Source: Melastoma dodecandrum (taxonomy: Eukaryota > Streptophyta > Magnoliopsida > Myrtales > Melastomataceae). From it: a stretch of 64,000 nt of DNA. The notes under the pieces are model-generated. The model saw only the letters and a list, made by a program, of their open reading frames with translations. It was not told the DNA's origin and did no database searches. The number at the start of each line of letters is the position of its first letter. Position 1 is the stretch's first letter. Positions 23,730-36,187 of this stretch are shown piece after piece. Made by a program: the position numbers and the translations under genes. Location of the stretch: contig JARUPY010000539.1 of the NCBI GenBank assembly GCA_029817715.1, forward strand, positions 7,539,501 to 7,603,500, in the 5' to 3' direction.

Positions 23730-25920
23730 ATAAAGGATACACGTGTAAAAGTTTTAAGGTAATAAATAAGTTTGACTGATCAAGTAGGACCGGTCAAAAT
23801 CCTACGTGGACGCGGGAGTATTATATTTTCGTTGTCTTTGACATTATTAGCAAATATTATCGTTATGTTATATTCGATTTCGTGTGATTATGTCACGCGA
23901 GAAAGGGGACGCCCTAACCTAAACGGAATCGAATACGAGTGACATTTGTATTAACGTCGAGGATTTGATCGGGTAACTTGAATATCGGGTAAACTGTGAA
24001 CTAACAAAAAGTCAGATGGAATAGCTTAATAAAATAAACGTTTTCCTTCCCGACAGTGGAGATAACGTGTCGGTAAAGAAATTCAATCCTTTCGGAGGAG
24101 AAGAAGGAGAGAAAAGAAGACGCGTCGGGGCAGAGAGGAAACCCACGTTCTAGACAGTGAAAGGCAACTCGGTCCTCCCTTCGCCCGTACCCACCAGTCA
24201 CGCGGGGCTCCGAAAACGCAGTCGCCATCACCGTGCGACGGACCGTCCCGCGGAAGAGAGTGGCCGCAGGTGGAGTCGAGAAAAACCTCCATCACCGAAG
24301 GGCCGTTCTTCCGTCGGAGCTTCCTCTTCAACGCAGGAAACGAGGGTCCAGGGAGGTGATCGTCGCGGAGGGAAGTGTGACTTGAGCATCGGAGGAAGGA
24401 CACGGAAACTAGGGTACGTCTCACCCCTCCCCTCGTCTATCTTCTTCCTGTTGCTTGCATTGTGTCTTCTGTGGGTAGAGATGATGGGGAGGCGGGGTAG
24501 GTTGGAGGCCGTAGTGTCAACTAGGTTGATTGGGTCCCTCGTTGTGTTCTTAACGCCGAAGAAACTGAACTTCGAAGTTCTTTGTGGATTCTGATTGGGG
24601 GACCGTTGGCAGGGGGGAAGTTAGGCTTTGTTCCCGTGGTGGTGGACTCACTAGTTGGGGGTGGCGCCATCTCGGTTGTGACGGAGTCTACGACCCATCT
24701 CTATTTCGATTCCGGGGGAGTAGGGGAGATGTAGGACAGTGCGGGTGGAAGTGTAGAGAAATTACTCTCTGCCAAACCATAACTCCAACATGTTAGCCTT
24801 TATAAGATAGTTTGCTGCTGTCCGGAAAATTACAATGCTTTGTCTCTCTCTAGCTCCCCTGGGATTAGAAACGGGTTTAGTAATGAGTTAACACCCGGTT
24901 GTTGAGAGAATCTGTCATCCCGTGACGTCTGTGATTTAGAAGTGCAACTGGTGAGAATCTGGTAAAGGGGTCGTGAGTTAAGTATGAGAATCTTATGCTT
25001 GCTGCTGGGTACAGACTATTCTCCCATCTGTGTGAAATGTAGTGTGAATATTCTTGTTAGTATGTTGATGACGTTTCCCTGATTGACCAGAAATAAAAGG
25101 GGGCGTTCTGCCTTGGCGAACTGCTTGAGATTTCTGCTATAATACTCTATTTGTACATGTGTGAGAACAATATAGAGTGATGCCTTGAGGTCTTACAGGA
25201 GAGCTGTTCTCGTACCTCGGAATTCCTGACAAGAATCTCCTTGAGGTCTTACGAGAGAGTTGCTTTTGTACCTTGAGTTCCTTGAGAGAGAGTTGTACAA
25301 ATGAGAGTGTGGTTCCCGACTACGAGTCGGGGGAGGGCCGGTGAGGTGACACCACACGCGGTGTCATCGGCTCCGGATTCATTGGCGTTCCCGGAGGAGT
25401 GGATGGGGACGCACTGCGGTGGTCCTGGCATCCTGAGAAGTGTTGATGAGGATGATGGATTGAGGGAGTCGTTGTGTTTACTTTATGCGTATTTCGCTTC
25501 CTTTACTTTTACGCCTTTGTATTATGTGATGCTGCCGTAACTAATGCTATTACGTTTACTCTGTCTTGCGACCTTTATTGTTCTTGATCTATGTTTATGA
25601 GAATAGAGGCATATATTGTCAGATGACTGCCGTGTGTTGCATAACTGTTTTATAAAACTTGCACGTAGGGTGAGTTATAAGTCTCACGTCTTCGCATGTG
25701 CATGGGTGGGGCGTACCAGCGATTTATCGCTGACCCCGTTAGGGGAATACTATTTTAGTGTGCAGGTTGCTTAGGAAAGAGGACATGTATAACCGTGGGA
25801 TTCGAGGATGAGTCCAGAAAGTGCGCGGTAAAATTCAAATTCAAACTTTCGTAGGCTTCCATTGGCGGTAAATTAGTTTTAAAATTTGACAAAAGGAAAA
25901 AAAAAATGCAGGTCGTTACA
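23706..25920 (+). repeat. 3' LTR of the Tekay-type element
   Basis: It runs from TGTAACGACC to CGTTACA with regular TG...CA ends and is followed at once by the TTAGG target duplication. Confidence 0.95.
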
Positions 25921-25925
25921 TTAGG

Positions 25926-27938
25926 GGTGAGAAAACAAAATTGCTACTTAGAGTATAAATTTAATGATGGTCGGATTAGCAGCGACTGCACCTTTTCATA
26001 CGAAAGTCGCTTTCAACGCGATATAATTGCTTTGGTTCAAAATCGCTACTTTAATAAAGAATTTCAATACTTAATTTCAAGCTACTTTAAGCAATGACTT
26101 TGAAGAGAAGCAACCCTACCAACAAACTTTTTATCTTTTCTTTTTTTCACTAAGTATTAGAAGCTTCAAAAAACGACTTTAATGAACATCTGACCCGACC
26201 ACCATGAAGTGGCTACACAAATTAGCGACTATAAAGAAAGCGGTACTCCACCAATTTTGAAAATGAAAACGGATTTCTTAATTTTTTTTTTAATTAAATT
26301 TAAATGTACAGCGAGTTGCATGTCTTCTGGTAATTGCGCATCACTTTTACACCGGCCCTACATAAATAAAGTAAAAAGAATTAATTACAATGATGTCATA
26401 TCAGTTCCGTCGAAGGTTTCACGGCTCGTATTAAGGCTACGGGGATGGACTGCCCCCTTTACGTGGGCCCCCACTCCTCATGCTCATGCCTCTCTCCACT
26501 AATCGACAAAAATAAAGGAACAACATTAATAAATGAAGCAATGTATTAGGTGAGAAATAAATATAAAAGACTAGGGTACTTACTATATATAACCTCTTAT
26601 TGAAACTTAGTGTTGTGGAGGAGAAGATTCATCCCAATATTTGGTGTGTTATAATGATGTGAATTTTCTTCGATGATGTTTTACGTTAAATTTACAATAG
26701 TAAGTGATATCCCACCACATTATACGGTTTAAAACGAGTTTGATTTTAGTTCTAATTATGTCTCACTGGGTTTGAACTTATTTATAAACTCCAAACACAT
26801 TTAATATATACAAGAAAAATTCGTGTCCAGGGTTGTGTTTTTAGTTAATCCTGTTTATAAATCCGGACATGTTTTTCTCCTTCTTTCTAGGATTATCCTC
26901 CGTCTGCCAAAATCTTTTCTTTTACATTTTATTTACCTAAACATTAAACGTCTTAACCAAAAATCGGCGAATTGTGTGATTTGGTTTTGGTACATGGTAA
27001 AAGCTTGTAGCATATTTGTCTTCTAATGATATAATTTGACTTTAGGTACTTGTCATAAGCTATATATAATTTACTTTTTATGGTTGTTTTTCTTAATTTT
27101 TATACTTAATTTTAATATGTTAAAAACTCAGATAATGGGTTTTCAATTTATAAAATATTTAGAGTTTAAGGTAAATGTAAAAATTTGATGTTATGTTTAA
27201 AGATAAGTTTTGGGGAAGAGCTGAATGGAAGAGTAAAAAAGGGCGACAAAATTGACCTCGTCAGATACCAAACACACACACCTCCTTCAACTGTGTATTG
27301 GATGCACTCAAATAAATGCCGCCGGGAAGGGAAGCGGGGCATTGATAATTGTTATTCAAAATAATTTGCGAAATATATCGGTAATCTAAAATTAACTTCA
27401 CTTACTCTGATTTTATAACTCGATATGCAATTTTTAAATAACTCTGAGTTTGCTCAGAATATATTATGAATTTATGTAAAAGCTTCGAAACTAGACTTAT
27501 TATATGAATTCTGAATTTAAAACTCAGAGTTCTCTTTTAGGACATTTAAACTAGTTTGCAACTCGGACGTCTTTGAAAACTAAATTCTGAGTTACAAACT
27601 CAAAATTAGTGGTATTAATCTACGAGTTTTAGGTTTTATCAACCTATTTTCGCTCTGACATTATCGTGGAAAGCAACTTCACTCATCCGCACTATATATT
27701 TGATAACGATGGTCTGACCTTGACCCCCACCATCCCTACGGTCACAGGGGTAAAACGGAGGAATTTATTTTTACGAAGACACCGAATTGTAACGATTTTG
27801 ATTAATACTTTTGTGGTGACAAACCATGTATCGATTTGTTATGTTTGTGTTAGTTGAGATAAACACCACATGCCACTCATCAGAATCACAGCACACAACA
27901 CATTTTATTAACCATCCTTCTCCCTCCCTTGTCCCAAC
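25926..27938. other. AT-rich intergenic DNA
   Basis: No gene was recognised. A perfect 12-bp inverted repeat AACTCTGAGTTT / AAACTCAGAGTT lies at 27440-27451 and 27520-27531. The final part is the upstream region of the intact PLAC8-family gene. Confidence 0.5.
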
Positions 27939-28661
27939 ATGGGTACCTCTGAATCCGACCACCAGCCGCCCCCTATGGTAATCCCGGCGGCCAGCATCCC
28001 CGTGCCTCCTCCTGGCATGTCTCACCAGGATCCCCAGCCCCCTCCCACCCTCCCTTGGTCCACTGACATCTGTGGCTGCTTCCCTGATCATTTCGGCCGA
28101 TGTAATTTTACCAGTTTCTCGAAATCCTTTAGGAGGTTATGAGTTGTTAACTTTGTTTTTCTGAACTTTGTTACTTGTTTTTGTCCGGAAAAACAGTCTG
28201 CATCTCCTTCTGGTGCCCGTGCTACACCTTCGGCCAAATCTCCGAGATAGTTGACCGCGGATCCTCCTGTAAGTTCAATGTCCTCTCCCCCTCCCACGTT
28301 TCTCTTTCTTAGCGAAAACGCCATCATTGGACACCCGCTCACGGATTGGTTCATCCACGGTGCAGCTTGCGGGGTCAACGGGGCGATATACTTCCTCCTG
28401 GCTTGTGTGACTGGATGCGCGTGCTGCTACTCGCTGATATACCGGATGAAGATGAGGAAACAGTTCGCGCTGGAGGGTGGCGACTGCCAGGACTGCCTCC
28501 TCCACTTCTGCTGTGAGGCATGTGCCCTGACCCAAGAGTATCAGGAGCTGAAGAACCGCGGGTTCGACCCTTCCCTGGGATGGACTGGCAACGCGGGGAG
28601 GCAGGTCCGTGGAGTGGTCATGGCCCCGATTGTTGAACAGGGGATGAATCGAGAGAAGTAA
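27939..28661 (+). CDS. PLAC8-family (plant cadmium resistance-like) membrane protein
   Basis: Three exons (27939-28101, 28197-28268, 28366-28661) join in frame to 176 residues through GT-AG introns. The Pro-rich N-terminus leads into [11 protein letters not shown], then [23 protein letters not shown], the CPC block typical of the family. After [23 protein letters not shown], a membrane segment, come [35 protein letters not shown] and a short tail. Proteins of this family sit in the plasma membrane and are linked to cadmium or zinc efflux and to organ-size control; which applies here cannot be told. Length and intron positions are normal for the family. It is the intact member of a pair with the gene at 15043. 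The first ATG after the CT-rich leader was taken as start. Confidence 0.88.
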
Positions 28662-29801
28662 ACATATACCAGTATTACTTATAACTCTGTATTATGCAAT
28701 AAAATAGAGCAGTATCTGTATAAAGTGTGTGAGAAAATATAAGTGTTCAATTTGAGCTGTGTGGAAATAGTCTTGCAGTCGTCAAAACAAAACTAAAAAT
28801 CCTTCTCCCTGTGCATTTATTCCGGTCAATTCGTCCAACACCTGCATGAGAAGAAGGTAGAGCTTCTCGTTGGTTTCGTCCGTAAAGAAATGCTTGTTCC
28901 AAGCCTCTGTTCACTGAGGACTAAACCAAGTAATGTTCTGTGCATCATCAACTGCTGCTTCTGTTGGCATTATGCATTTTTTTTTTCGTAGTGGGGTAGT
29001 TTGCACAGCTGTTGTTCCCAGGGATGATTGCCTCCAATCATTTGTTAGCCTGTGAAGATGAGATTGTTTCCCTGTTCATCTTTGACGAATAACTTGACAG
29101 GAGATTCAACAGGACTCAGCCTCAACCTGTATGATTCGACTGTCCGTGGTTATAACACATGTTATGCCAACTTTCTGTTTCAAATCATTCTTCCATCACC
29201 GTTCCCTAATTTGCAGGAGTTCGACTTTTCCTCTTGTCCTGCTTGTCACAGAGCAATCGTCGCGACCATCATCGGATCATACGTAGCCCGTTCCTTTGGA
29301 GGCTTTCTGTACTTACTTCTTGATCGACGAGGTTTGCATATCCTGACTATGCCTCAAATTAATCTTGTTGGGAACCTTCTGTGCACACGTATGAGTTACA
29401 ACGCACAACACTGCAAGGGGGATGATGCGCTTGATGAGTTTGTGAAACCTGTATTGTTTCGTCAGGTGATCACTTCATATGTGAAGGTCTGGTGAACCAT
29501 TCGTCGTTTCATCGATGATGTAGTCTTGCGGGTCTCGACCTGCTGCAGCTGGTTAAAGTTTCATTGAAGTTTTCTTGATAAGAATGAAAAGCATATGCCC
29601 TACCCGGGAGAAAGGTCTAGTTCTGTTTTTTAGCCAAGAGACGTGTTTCCTCCGGTCCCCCGCAAAAGCTTCCCCATCACAATCTCAGCCTTCATATATC
29701 TTATCATCAGCAATTGACGCCTCTTTCATGCCCCGATGAGACTTTTGTCCTGGAGCTGACTGTTGTTTGTGGAACCATCCCAAGCACTCTGGACTCTGGA
29801 G
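28662..29801. other. Intergenic DNA, no recognised gene
   Basis: A 147-codon plus-strand frame (29052-29495) without ATG context or known motif is present. It is not called as a gene. Confidence 0.45.
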
Positions 29802-30144
29802 ATGGGTCCGGGTGGGCAACCTCATACAGCGCTCTTCCTCGTCGTACCACGACTGGGCTTGCGAGAACTGCTTTCTGTTGCACTAGTATGTGTTTCGCTC
29901 AGAGATGCGGTTCACAAGGAAGTATTGCCATGGTTGGACATCATCATTGGGGACAACCTGTGCAGACGCTTGTCGGATGAGATGCTTCTCAAGTTTAATG
30001 CTAAGGCAGGAGGGAAGTTCAGAAGCCTTGGCTTGTCAAACTACACAAAGATCTCGGAGGATGCGCTTCTTGCCATGGTAATGGGCATCCAAACATAGAA
30101 ACGGTAACGCACCCTTTGCAAATTCGGCAAATTTTTTGGGTTCC

Positions 30145-30396
30145 TCTCAAAGAGCTAGGAGGTTGTCCATGGACGAGCAGAGCAGAGACCAACGAAGGAG
30201 GAAGAGAAAACTGTATTATGTTATTCTCTTACCAACCAAAAATAAAGTTCTTATATACATTTACGGGCCTTACAAAATAATGAGCCCATGAGCCCAACTC
30301 TCTATTCTAATAATTCTTCTTCTTCAGTTCGTCTACAGCAAGACTCTGCAACACTTCTTTACTGTCTGCAAGCTCCTTAGATTCCTTCTTTTTACA
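30145..30396 (-). repeat. 3' LTR of the Copia element
   Basis: The plus strand runs from TCTCAAAGAGCTAGG to TTTTTACA. The purine-rich tract GAGGGGGAGT (minus strand) lies directly inside at about 30397-30406. Confidence 0.9.
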
Positions 30397-33300
30397 CTCC
30401 CCCTCAAGAGGTGTATACAAATCATTCGTATACATCTTGCTCTTCAACCAACTAAATCTCGGGCTAGGAAAACCTTTTGTATAGAAGCTTGCTAGCTGCA
30501 ACTTCGATGGAACAAACTCAAGATGTATCTCTCCTTTCTGCAGCTTTTCACGAATAAAATGACAATCGATTTCAATATGTTTAGTCCTCTCATGAAACAC
30601 AGGATTCTTGGCTATGTATATTGCAGCTTGATTGTCACATTTGACTGTAACTGGCTGTTTAACATTCACTTCAAATTCTGTCAATAAAGAGGTAACCCAG
30701 ATAACTTCACAAACAACTCCCCTTATCGCCCTATACTCAGCTTCTGCTGAACTTCTTGCCACCGTGGCCTGTTTCTTTATTTTCCAGCTTATCAATGCAC
30801 TACCATAATAGATACAATAGCCTGTAAGAGACCTTCTTGTATATGGACAATTTGCCCAATCACTATCCACAAAAGCGAGCAACTCATTTGCAGGTTCTGA
30901 TGCGAAGAAGATTCCTTCACCTGGGGCATTCTTTATATACTTCAAAACCTGTATAGCTGCTGCCATATGTACCACTCTGGGTTGTGACATGAATTGTGTC
31001 AAAACTTGCACAGAATATGTGATATCGGGCCTGGTTAGTGTCAAATACATCAATTTACCAACTAACTATCTATACTCAGTAGGGTCTTTTAATACAACTC
31101 CATCAACTTTCGACATCTTATGATTTGGGCTGATAGGCACACAAGCTGGCCTGGCTCCCAGTAAACCATGTTCCTCTAAAAGCTCCAATGCATACTTTCT
31201 TTGTGATAATACTATTCCTTTTGAGGACCTTGCAACCTCAAGTCCAAGGAAGTATTTCAAATCTCTCAAATCCTTCCGCTTAAAAACTGAGGCTAGATAC
31301 TTCTTAAATGCATTTATTTCTTCTATATTTGCTCCTCCAATAGCTATGTCATCAACATAGACAAGAAGTGCCATAAAACTCTTCCCTTGTCCTTTAACAA
31401 ACAATGAATAGTCTGATTTGGATTGCTTAAAGCCATACTCCACCAATGCTGCAACAAATTTGGAGTTCCACTGCCTTGAAGCTTGTTTAAGCCCATAGAG
31501 AGACTTCTGCAGTTTACATACAACCTGTTTCTCCCCCTTAAACTGCAGATCATTAACTACAAATCCTTGAGGAACAACCATATACACCTCTTCCTCCAAG
31601 TCTCCATTAAGAAATGCATTATTAATGTCTAATTGACATAAATGCCAAGAATGCATTGCAGCCAAAGTCAAAAACACCCTGACAGTGGTGTGTTTCGCAA
31701 CGAGACTAAAGATGTCATTGTAATTGTAATCAGTACCTTCTCTTTGGTGTCTCCTTTAGAAACAAGTCTTGCTTTGTATTTGTTAACTGTCCCATCTGCA
31801 TTACACTTGGTTTTAAACAGCAAATCTACACCCAATTGGTACCTTGCCAGCAGGAAGTTCAGTTAAAGTCCAAGTTTTGCTCTCAGCCAATGCAGACAAT
31901 TCAGCTTTAATGGCCTCACACCAATGATCGGATTGACCAGCCTCTGAAAAATGTACAGGATCTGTACTAACCATGATGTTCACAGCAAAAGCTTTATACG
32001 ATGGAGATAAAGCAGAATAAGAAAGAAAATGGTATAAAGGATGATCAGTGGGATATATGTAAGAAGCAGAGTGAGAATTATGTAGAGGAGTAGAACAGGC
32101 AGAATTAGAAGACTGACCTGAACTTGCTAAAGTGAGAGCAACAGCATGGTGATAATCATTCAAGTAAGAAGGAACCTTTCTCTGTCTACCACTCCTTCAC
32201 ACAACAGAAGATTCAGTGTGCTATGGACCATGACTATGCACAGATTCCACAGACTTCTCAACATCAACAGTTGAAATATGTTGTTGCTCAGTTTTAGATG
32301 AAATAGACCTATCTACGTGCCTTTGACTATTTGGAACAAACCCAATTGGTTCAAAGAATGCAGGTAAAGGAATGGTATATTCAGAAGACTGCACAAAAGA
32401 CATTGATTCTTTAAAGGGAAAGAGATGTTCATAAAAAACAATATCCCTGGAAACAAGCATCTTGTTTTCTGCAAGATTGTACACTTTATATCCTTTTGTG
32501 CCAAATTGATATCTAACAAAAACACACTTTATGGCTCTAGAATCAAATTTAGACTTACCATGTTGTGTGGTAGAAACATAACACAAGCAACCAAAAACTT
32601 TAAGATGAGCATAGTCAGGTTTATGATTAAAGAACAACTCAAAAGGTGTTTTATGCTGCAAAACTTGTGTAGGCAACCTATTTATTATGTGCACTGCAGT
32701 TTGAACTGTTTCACTCCAAAAAAGCATTGGCATACCAGATTGAAACAACAAGGCTCTGGCTACACTCAATATATGTTGGTGTTTTCTTTCTACAATGCCA
32801 TTTTGTTGAGGTGTCTCAACACAACTAGTTTGATGTACTATTCCTTGCTCTTTGTAAAAATCTAACATCATAAATTCTCTACCATTATCAGACCTTAATG
32901 TTTTGACTTTGGAATCATACTGTGTCTCAGCCATCTTACAAAACTGTTTTATGATTAAAGCAACCTCTGATTTATTTTTCAAAAGATAAATCCAAGTGAC
33001 CCTGCTATAATCATCAACAATTGTGAGGAATTATATATGACTAGTAAAAGATGGAAATGAACACGGCCCTCAAATTTCACAATGAACAAGGTCAAAGATA
33101 TGTGTGGAATTCTTTTGATGAATTGAAAAAGGCAAACGTTTCTGTCGAGCATAATGACATATAGAACACACAGCTTTATTACAAGAAGGTAGCAACTGAT
33201 TACATGGCTGGACATATTTCTGTTTCTCAAAAGATGGATGATCTAATCTATAATGCCATACATCAAACTTTGAATCATTCTTCTATTCATAAACAGAAGA

Positions 33301-34478
33301 TATTGCATGTATGCGAGGAGTGGACTGAATATGAGAAGCTTCCTGCATTCCTTGGAAAACATATAATCCTGCTCTCTCTTTAGTAAGTCCAATCATCCTC
33401 CATGATGATACGGCCTGAATAAAGCAAAGATCATTAATGAAGAAAACACAATGCAAATTGGTTTTCATGATTTGGCTAACTGAGATAAGATTCGGATGAA
33501 ATGACGGAATATATAAGACATTTTATAGTATCAAATCACCAGAGAGAGTTACTTCACCAATAAGAAGGACTTCAACTTTGGTTCCATTTGACAAAGAAAC
33601 AAACATATTTTGAACAAGAATTGTTTTAGTAAAGAATGAAAGATTGCATGATATATGATTAGTAGCCCCAGTATCTATAACCCACAGGTTTTGAAAATGA
33701 TTACCTGGTACATTAGAAAGTATTTTTGAAGGACTAAGACTAGATTGTTGAGAATTAGGAAAAGATGATATAGATGCAAACACTATAAGAGGAACTGCAT
33801 CAGATGTAATGGGTAGTGTAGCAGGAATCAGCTGCTCTTCCTGATCATTAAGCAAAGTCATCATTTTCTGAAGCTGCATCTTCACTTCACTGGCTTAATA
33901 TTTCCTGTTCCTCCTGCTGCAACCAACTCAGAAACTGCGGCTACCGAAGTTTGTCTACCACCAAAGCTTCTTCCTCTCTTCATCATAGAATTGGATGGAT
34001 ACCCAATAAATTGAAAACACTTCTCTCTAGTATGACATCTTTTTCCACAATGAGAGCAGATCATATCACTTCTTTTCACAAACTTCTTTTTCTGATCATA
34101 TTGTATCCCTCATGAAGAAGCTATGAAAGCCATCAGCTCTGTCTTCACAAGAGATCTCATGCTCCCTACTTCTCTACCAGCTCTGTAAGACTCCTCTTAT
34201 ATTGCCATGTTGTATACTTCATCCATGTTGGGGAAAGGTTTCATTGAAAGGATTCTGCTCTTCAAACTTTCATATTCATCGTTCAAGCCATATTAAAAAC
34301 GAAAGACACAATCCTCCATCTGATTTTCTGCATACTTCTTGAAGCATTCTTGATTGCATTTCCCACAGCCACAGTGAGGAAGTGGGCGAACATATTTCAA
34401 TTTCTCCCAAACACCATTCATTTCAGTGTAATACTCATCTACAGCTCTAGTTCCTTGCACCACGGTCATTAATAGCAT
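30307..34478 (-). pseudogene. Copia gag-pol polyprotein remnant
   Basis: Gag pieces lie at 34478-34293 and a CCHC knuckle (CSHCGKRCHTREKC) at about 34060. Protease with intact DTGATNH lies near 33680. Integrase with LRSDNGREF and PQQNGIVERKHQ lies at 32982-32221. Reverse transcriptase with YVDD lies at 31677-31066. RNase H with FVDSDW, SSAEAEYRA and CDNQAAI lies at 31053-30307. A TAG interrupts RT at 31066-31068 inside PTEYR-(stop)-LVGKLMYL, and several further stops and frame changes divide gag and the RT N-terminus. Confidence 0.9.
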
Positions 34479-34960
34479 CTGAAGCCTACAAATCTTTGAT
34501 TTGTCCGGCTATGAATACCTCTTTTTCAGCGCTCTCCAAATATCCAAGGCAGAATTCATATAGAAAATGTTGTTGGCTATATTTTCCGTCACCGATCGTA
34601 AAATCCAGGCTATCACAAGTGCATTACACCTCTTCCATGCATAATATGTATCATCTCATACCGCTGGCTCAGTTAAAATGCCATCGACAAACCCCAACTT
34701 ATTTCTAAAGACTAACGCCATCTCAAATGCTCTCGACCAAGTATAGTAGTTCAAGCCGGACAACACAGGAGTCACCATCACGGTGCTCAGATTATCAGAC
34801 TATTGAATGAAATACGGCGAAGCAGGATCTTCAATGTTTATACCTGCTTTGTTCATTCCAGCTACTGTTGCCACTACCGCCTGATTTGTTTGCTGCATCA
34901 CTCCTGCCGTTGCAACTGCTTGTCTGTTTTGGTTGTCGCCGACCACTGCAGCGAAGCTAC

Positions 34961-34972
34961 GCTCTGATACCA
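34961..34972 (-). other. Primer binding site (initiator tRNA-Met)
   Basis: The minus strand reads TGGTATCAGAGC, abutting the 5' LTR with no spacer. Confidence 0.88.
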
Positions 34973-35225
34973 TCTCAGAGAGCTAGGAGGGTTGTCTATG
35001 GACGAGCAAAGCAGAGACCAACGAAGGAAGAAGAGAAAACTGTATTATGTTATTCTGTTACCAACCAAAAATAAAGTTCTTATATCATTTACAGGCCTTA
35101 CAAAACAATGAGCCCATGAGCCCAACTCTCTATTCTAATAATTCTTCTTCTTTTGTTTGTCTACAACAAGACTCTGTAACACTTTCTTTACTGTCTGCAA
35201 GCTCCTTAGATTCTTTCTTGTTACA
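34973..35225 (-). repeat. 5' LTR of the Copia element
   Basis: The plus strand runs from TCTCAGAGAGCTAGG to CTTGTTACA, directly before GTTCC. It aligns along its whole length with 30145-30396. Confidence 0.9.
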
Positions 35226-35838
35226 GTTCCCATGTCTGTTCTGAACGTGGAGAATCGATTGGCTGTGGTTGTCAATACAACTTGACCTAACAGGATGCAC
35301 CAGATTGACTCCTGCGGGAGTAATAAACGTTGCCGAGGCTCTGTCGATGCATGGGAGATGCTTAAGGTGTATAAAAATCGATGGAATCTATGACCTGCAC
35401 GAGGGACACCTTCTAACCCTCAGATCACTGGTTAGACAAGACAGAAAAGGTAATCAGGGCATTGATGTGGACGTCTGTGCAAGATGTGATGCCGTGAGGA
35501 AGGCCTTCTCCTGCCAAAGAGAGACCTGCAAAAGGAAAGGAGAAAACCACGGGAAGGAATGCATTGGGTGGTCACTTTGTATGCCATGGTGTGCCGAATG
35601 TGGTGTATGCGTTGGACCGGAAGAAGCGGACGAAGCCGAGGCTGCCTGTCCAGACATCCTGTGTTTGGGTTGCTGGCCTAAACTTCCCAAGTGCATCTTC
35701 AGCAATAGACCGTATTGTTGGCGGCATTCCGAGCATCAGCAAAGCTTTAGTCATTTGTTAAGGGGGCATTCCGGGTTTGGGTTTGACTGTGAGTTCTGTG
35801 ATTCCTTGTTCCACGATGAGGATGATGATTTGGTGTAA

Positions 35839-36187
35839 CATACTTGAAAACCAATGCCACTTATGAGGCCAATTGCGCTGGACTGCCTGTACTTTATGGT
35901 TTCCCTTCACTCTGCTGTGAACATTACATGATGTTTGGTTCGTTAAAACTGCTCAAGAGAAGTTCATCGACTGAAAATTTGCATGATTTAATTCGCCAAA
36001 TATAGATCCAAACAAGGAGTAACACATAACAAGATCGTGATAAGGCCGATCCAAAGCATCATTATATCATTACTCCATTTGTAAAATTCAAAGAAGAACA
36101 AGAAATCAGAGTAACGAAACTAAGAACAGTCTAACCATAAGACCACGACAGCATCGAACAAAAGGAGGAAACCGGCCTACATCTCCA
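35839..36187. other. Spacer between convergent genes
   Basis: It holds the 3' flank of the F-box gene and, on the other strand, the probable 3' UTR of the BAP31-like gene. No other feature is seen. Confidence 0.5.

Larger units (their letters stand above)
15863..25920 (+). mobile_element. Full-length Ty3/Gypsy Tekay-type (chromovirus) retrotransposon
   Basis: Two long LTRs (15863-18132 and 23706-25920) flank a primer binding site, a leader ORF, one uninterrupted gag-pol and a polypurine tract. The 5-bp target duplication TTAGG is exact (15858-15862 and 25921-25925). Long LTRs, Pol order protease-RT-RNase H-integrase and a chromodomain-like C-terminus fit the Tekay/Del clade. The LTRs are nearly identical apart from a few substitutions and three obvious indels, so insertion is fairly recent. 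It lies between two PLAC8-family paralogues, shortly 3' of the first. The copy looks coding-competent. Confidence 0.95.
30145..35225 (-). mobile_element. Ty1/Copia retrotransposon inserted in the F-box gene
   Basis: LTRs of 252 and 253 bp bound the element. The target duplication GTTCC is exact (30140-30144 and 35226-35230). On the minus strand the LTR begins TGTAA and ends TGAGA, not CA, and is followed directly by the primer binding site. Coding order is gag, zinc knuckle, protease, integrase, RT, RNase H. The LTRs differ visibly at many sites and the ORF has several stops, so the insertion is old and the copy dead. Confidence 0.93.
29802..35838 (+). pseudogene. SKIP28: SKIP28-like F-box protein gene split by a Copia insertion
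   Basis: The 5' part (29802-30098) encodes MGPGGQPHTALFLVVPRLGL, ELLSVALVCVSLRDAV and LPWLDII, then an LRR-like stretch LSDEMLLKFNAKAGG. This is the F-box and first repeat of SKIP28-like proteins. The 3' part (about 35269-35838) continues with LDLTGCTRLTPAGV, KIDGIYDLHEGHLLTLRSL and a Cys-rich tail (CARCDAVRKAFSC, CMPWCAECGVC, CLGCWPKLPKC, RPYCWRHS), ending at 35838. Such proteins are substrate adaptors of SCF ubiquitin ligases. A 5081-bp Copia element (30145-35225) lies between the halves, flanked by GTTCC. Whether the insertion site is an intron (a possible donor GTAATG is at 30078) or exon edge is unclear, so residual function by splicing is conceivable. Confidence 0.78.

Noticed and set aside
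25922..25932. TAGGGGTGAG after the Tekay 3' LTR as another hAT end
   Set aside because: It is formed by the TTAGG duplication plus the next host bases, and no subterminal repeats follow.
29052..29495. 147-codon plus-strand frame upstream of the F-box gene
   Set aside because: No known family and no support from neighbouring exons.
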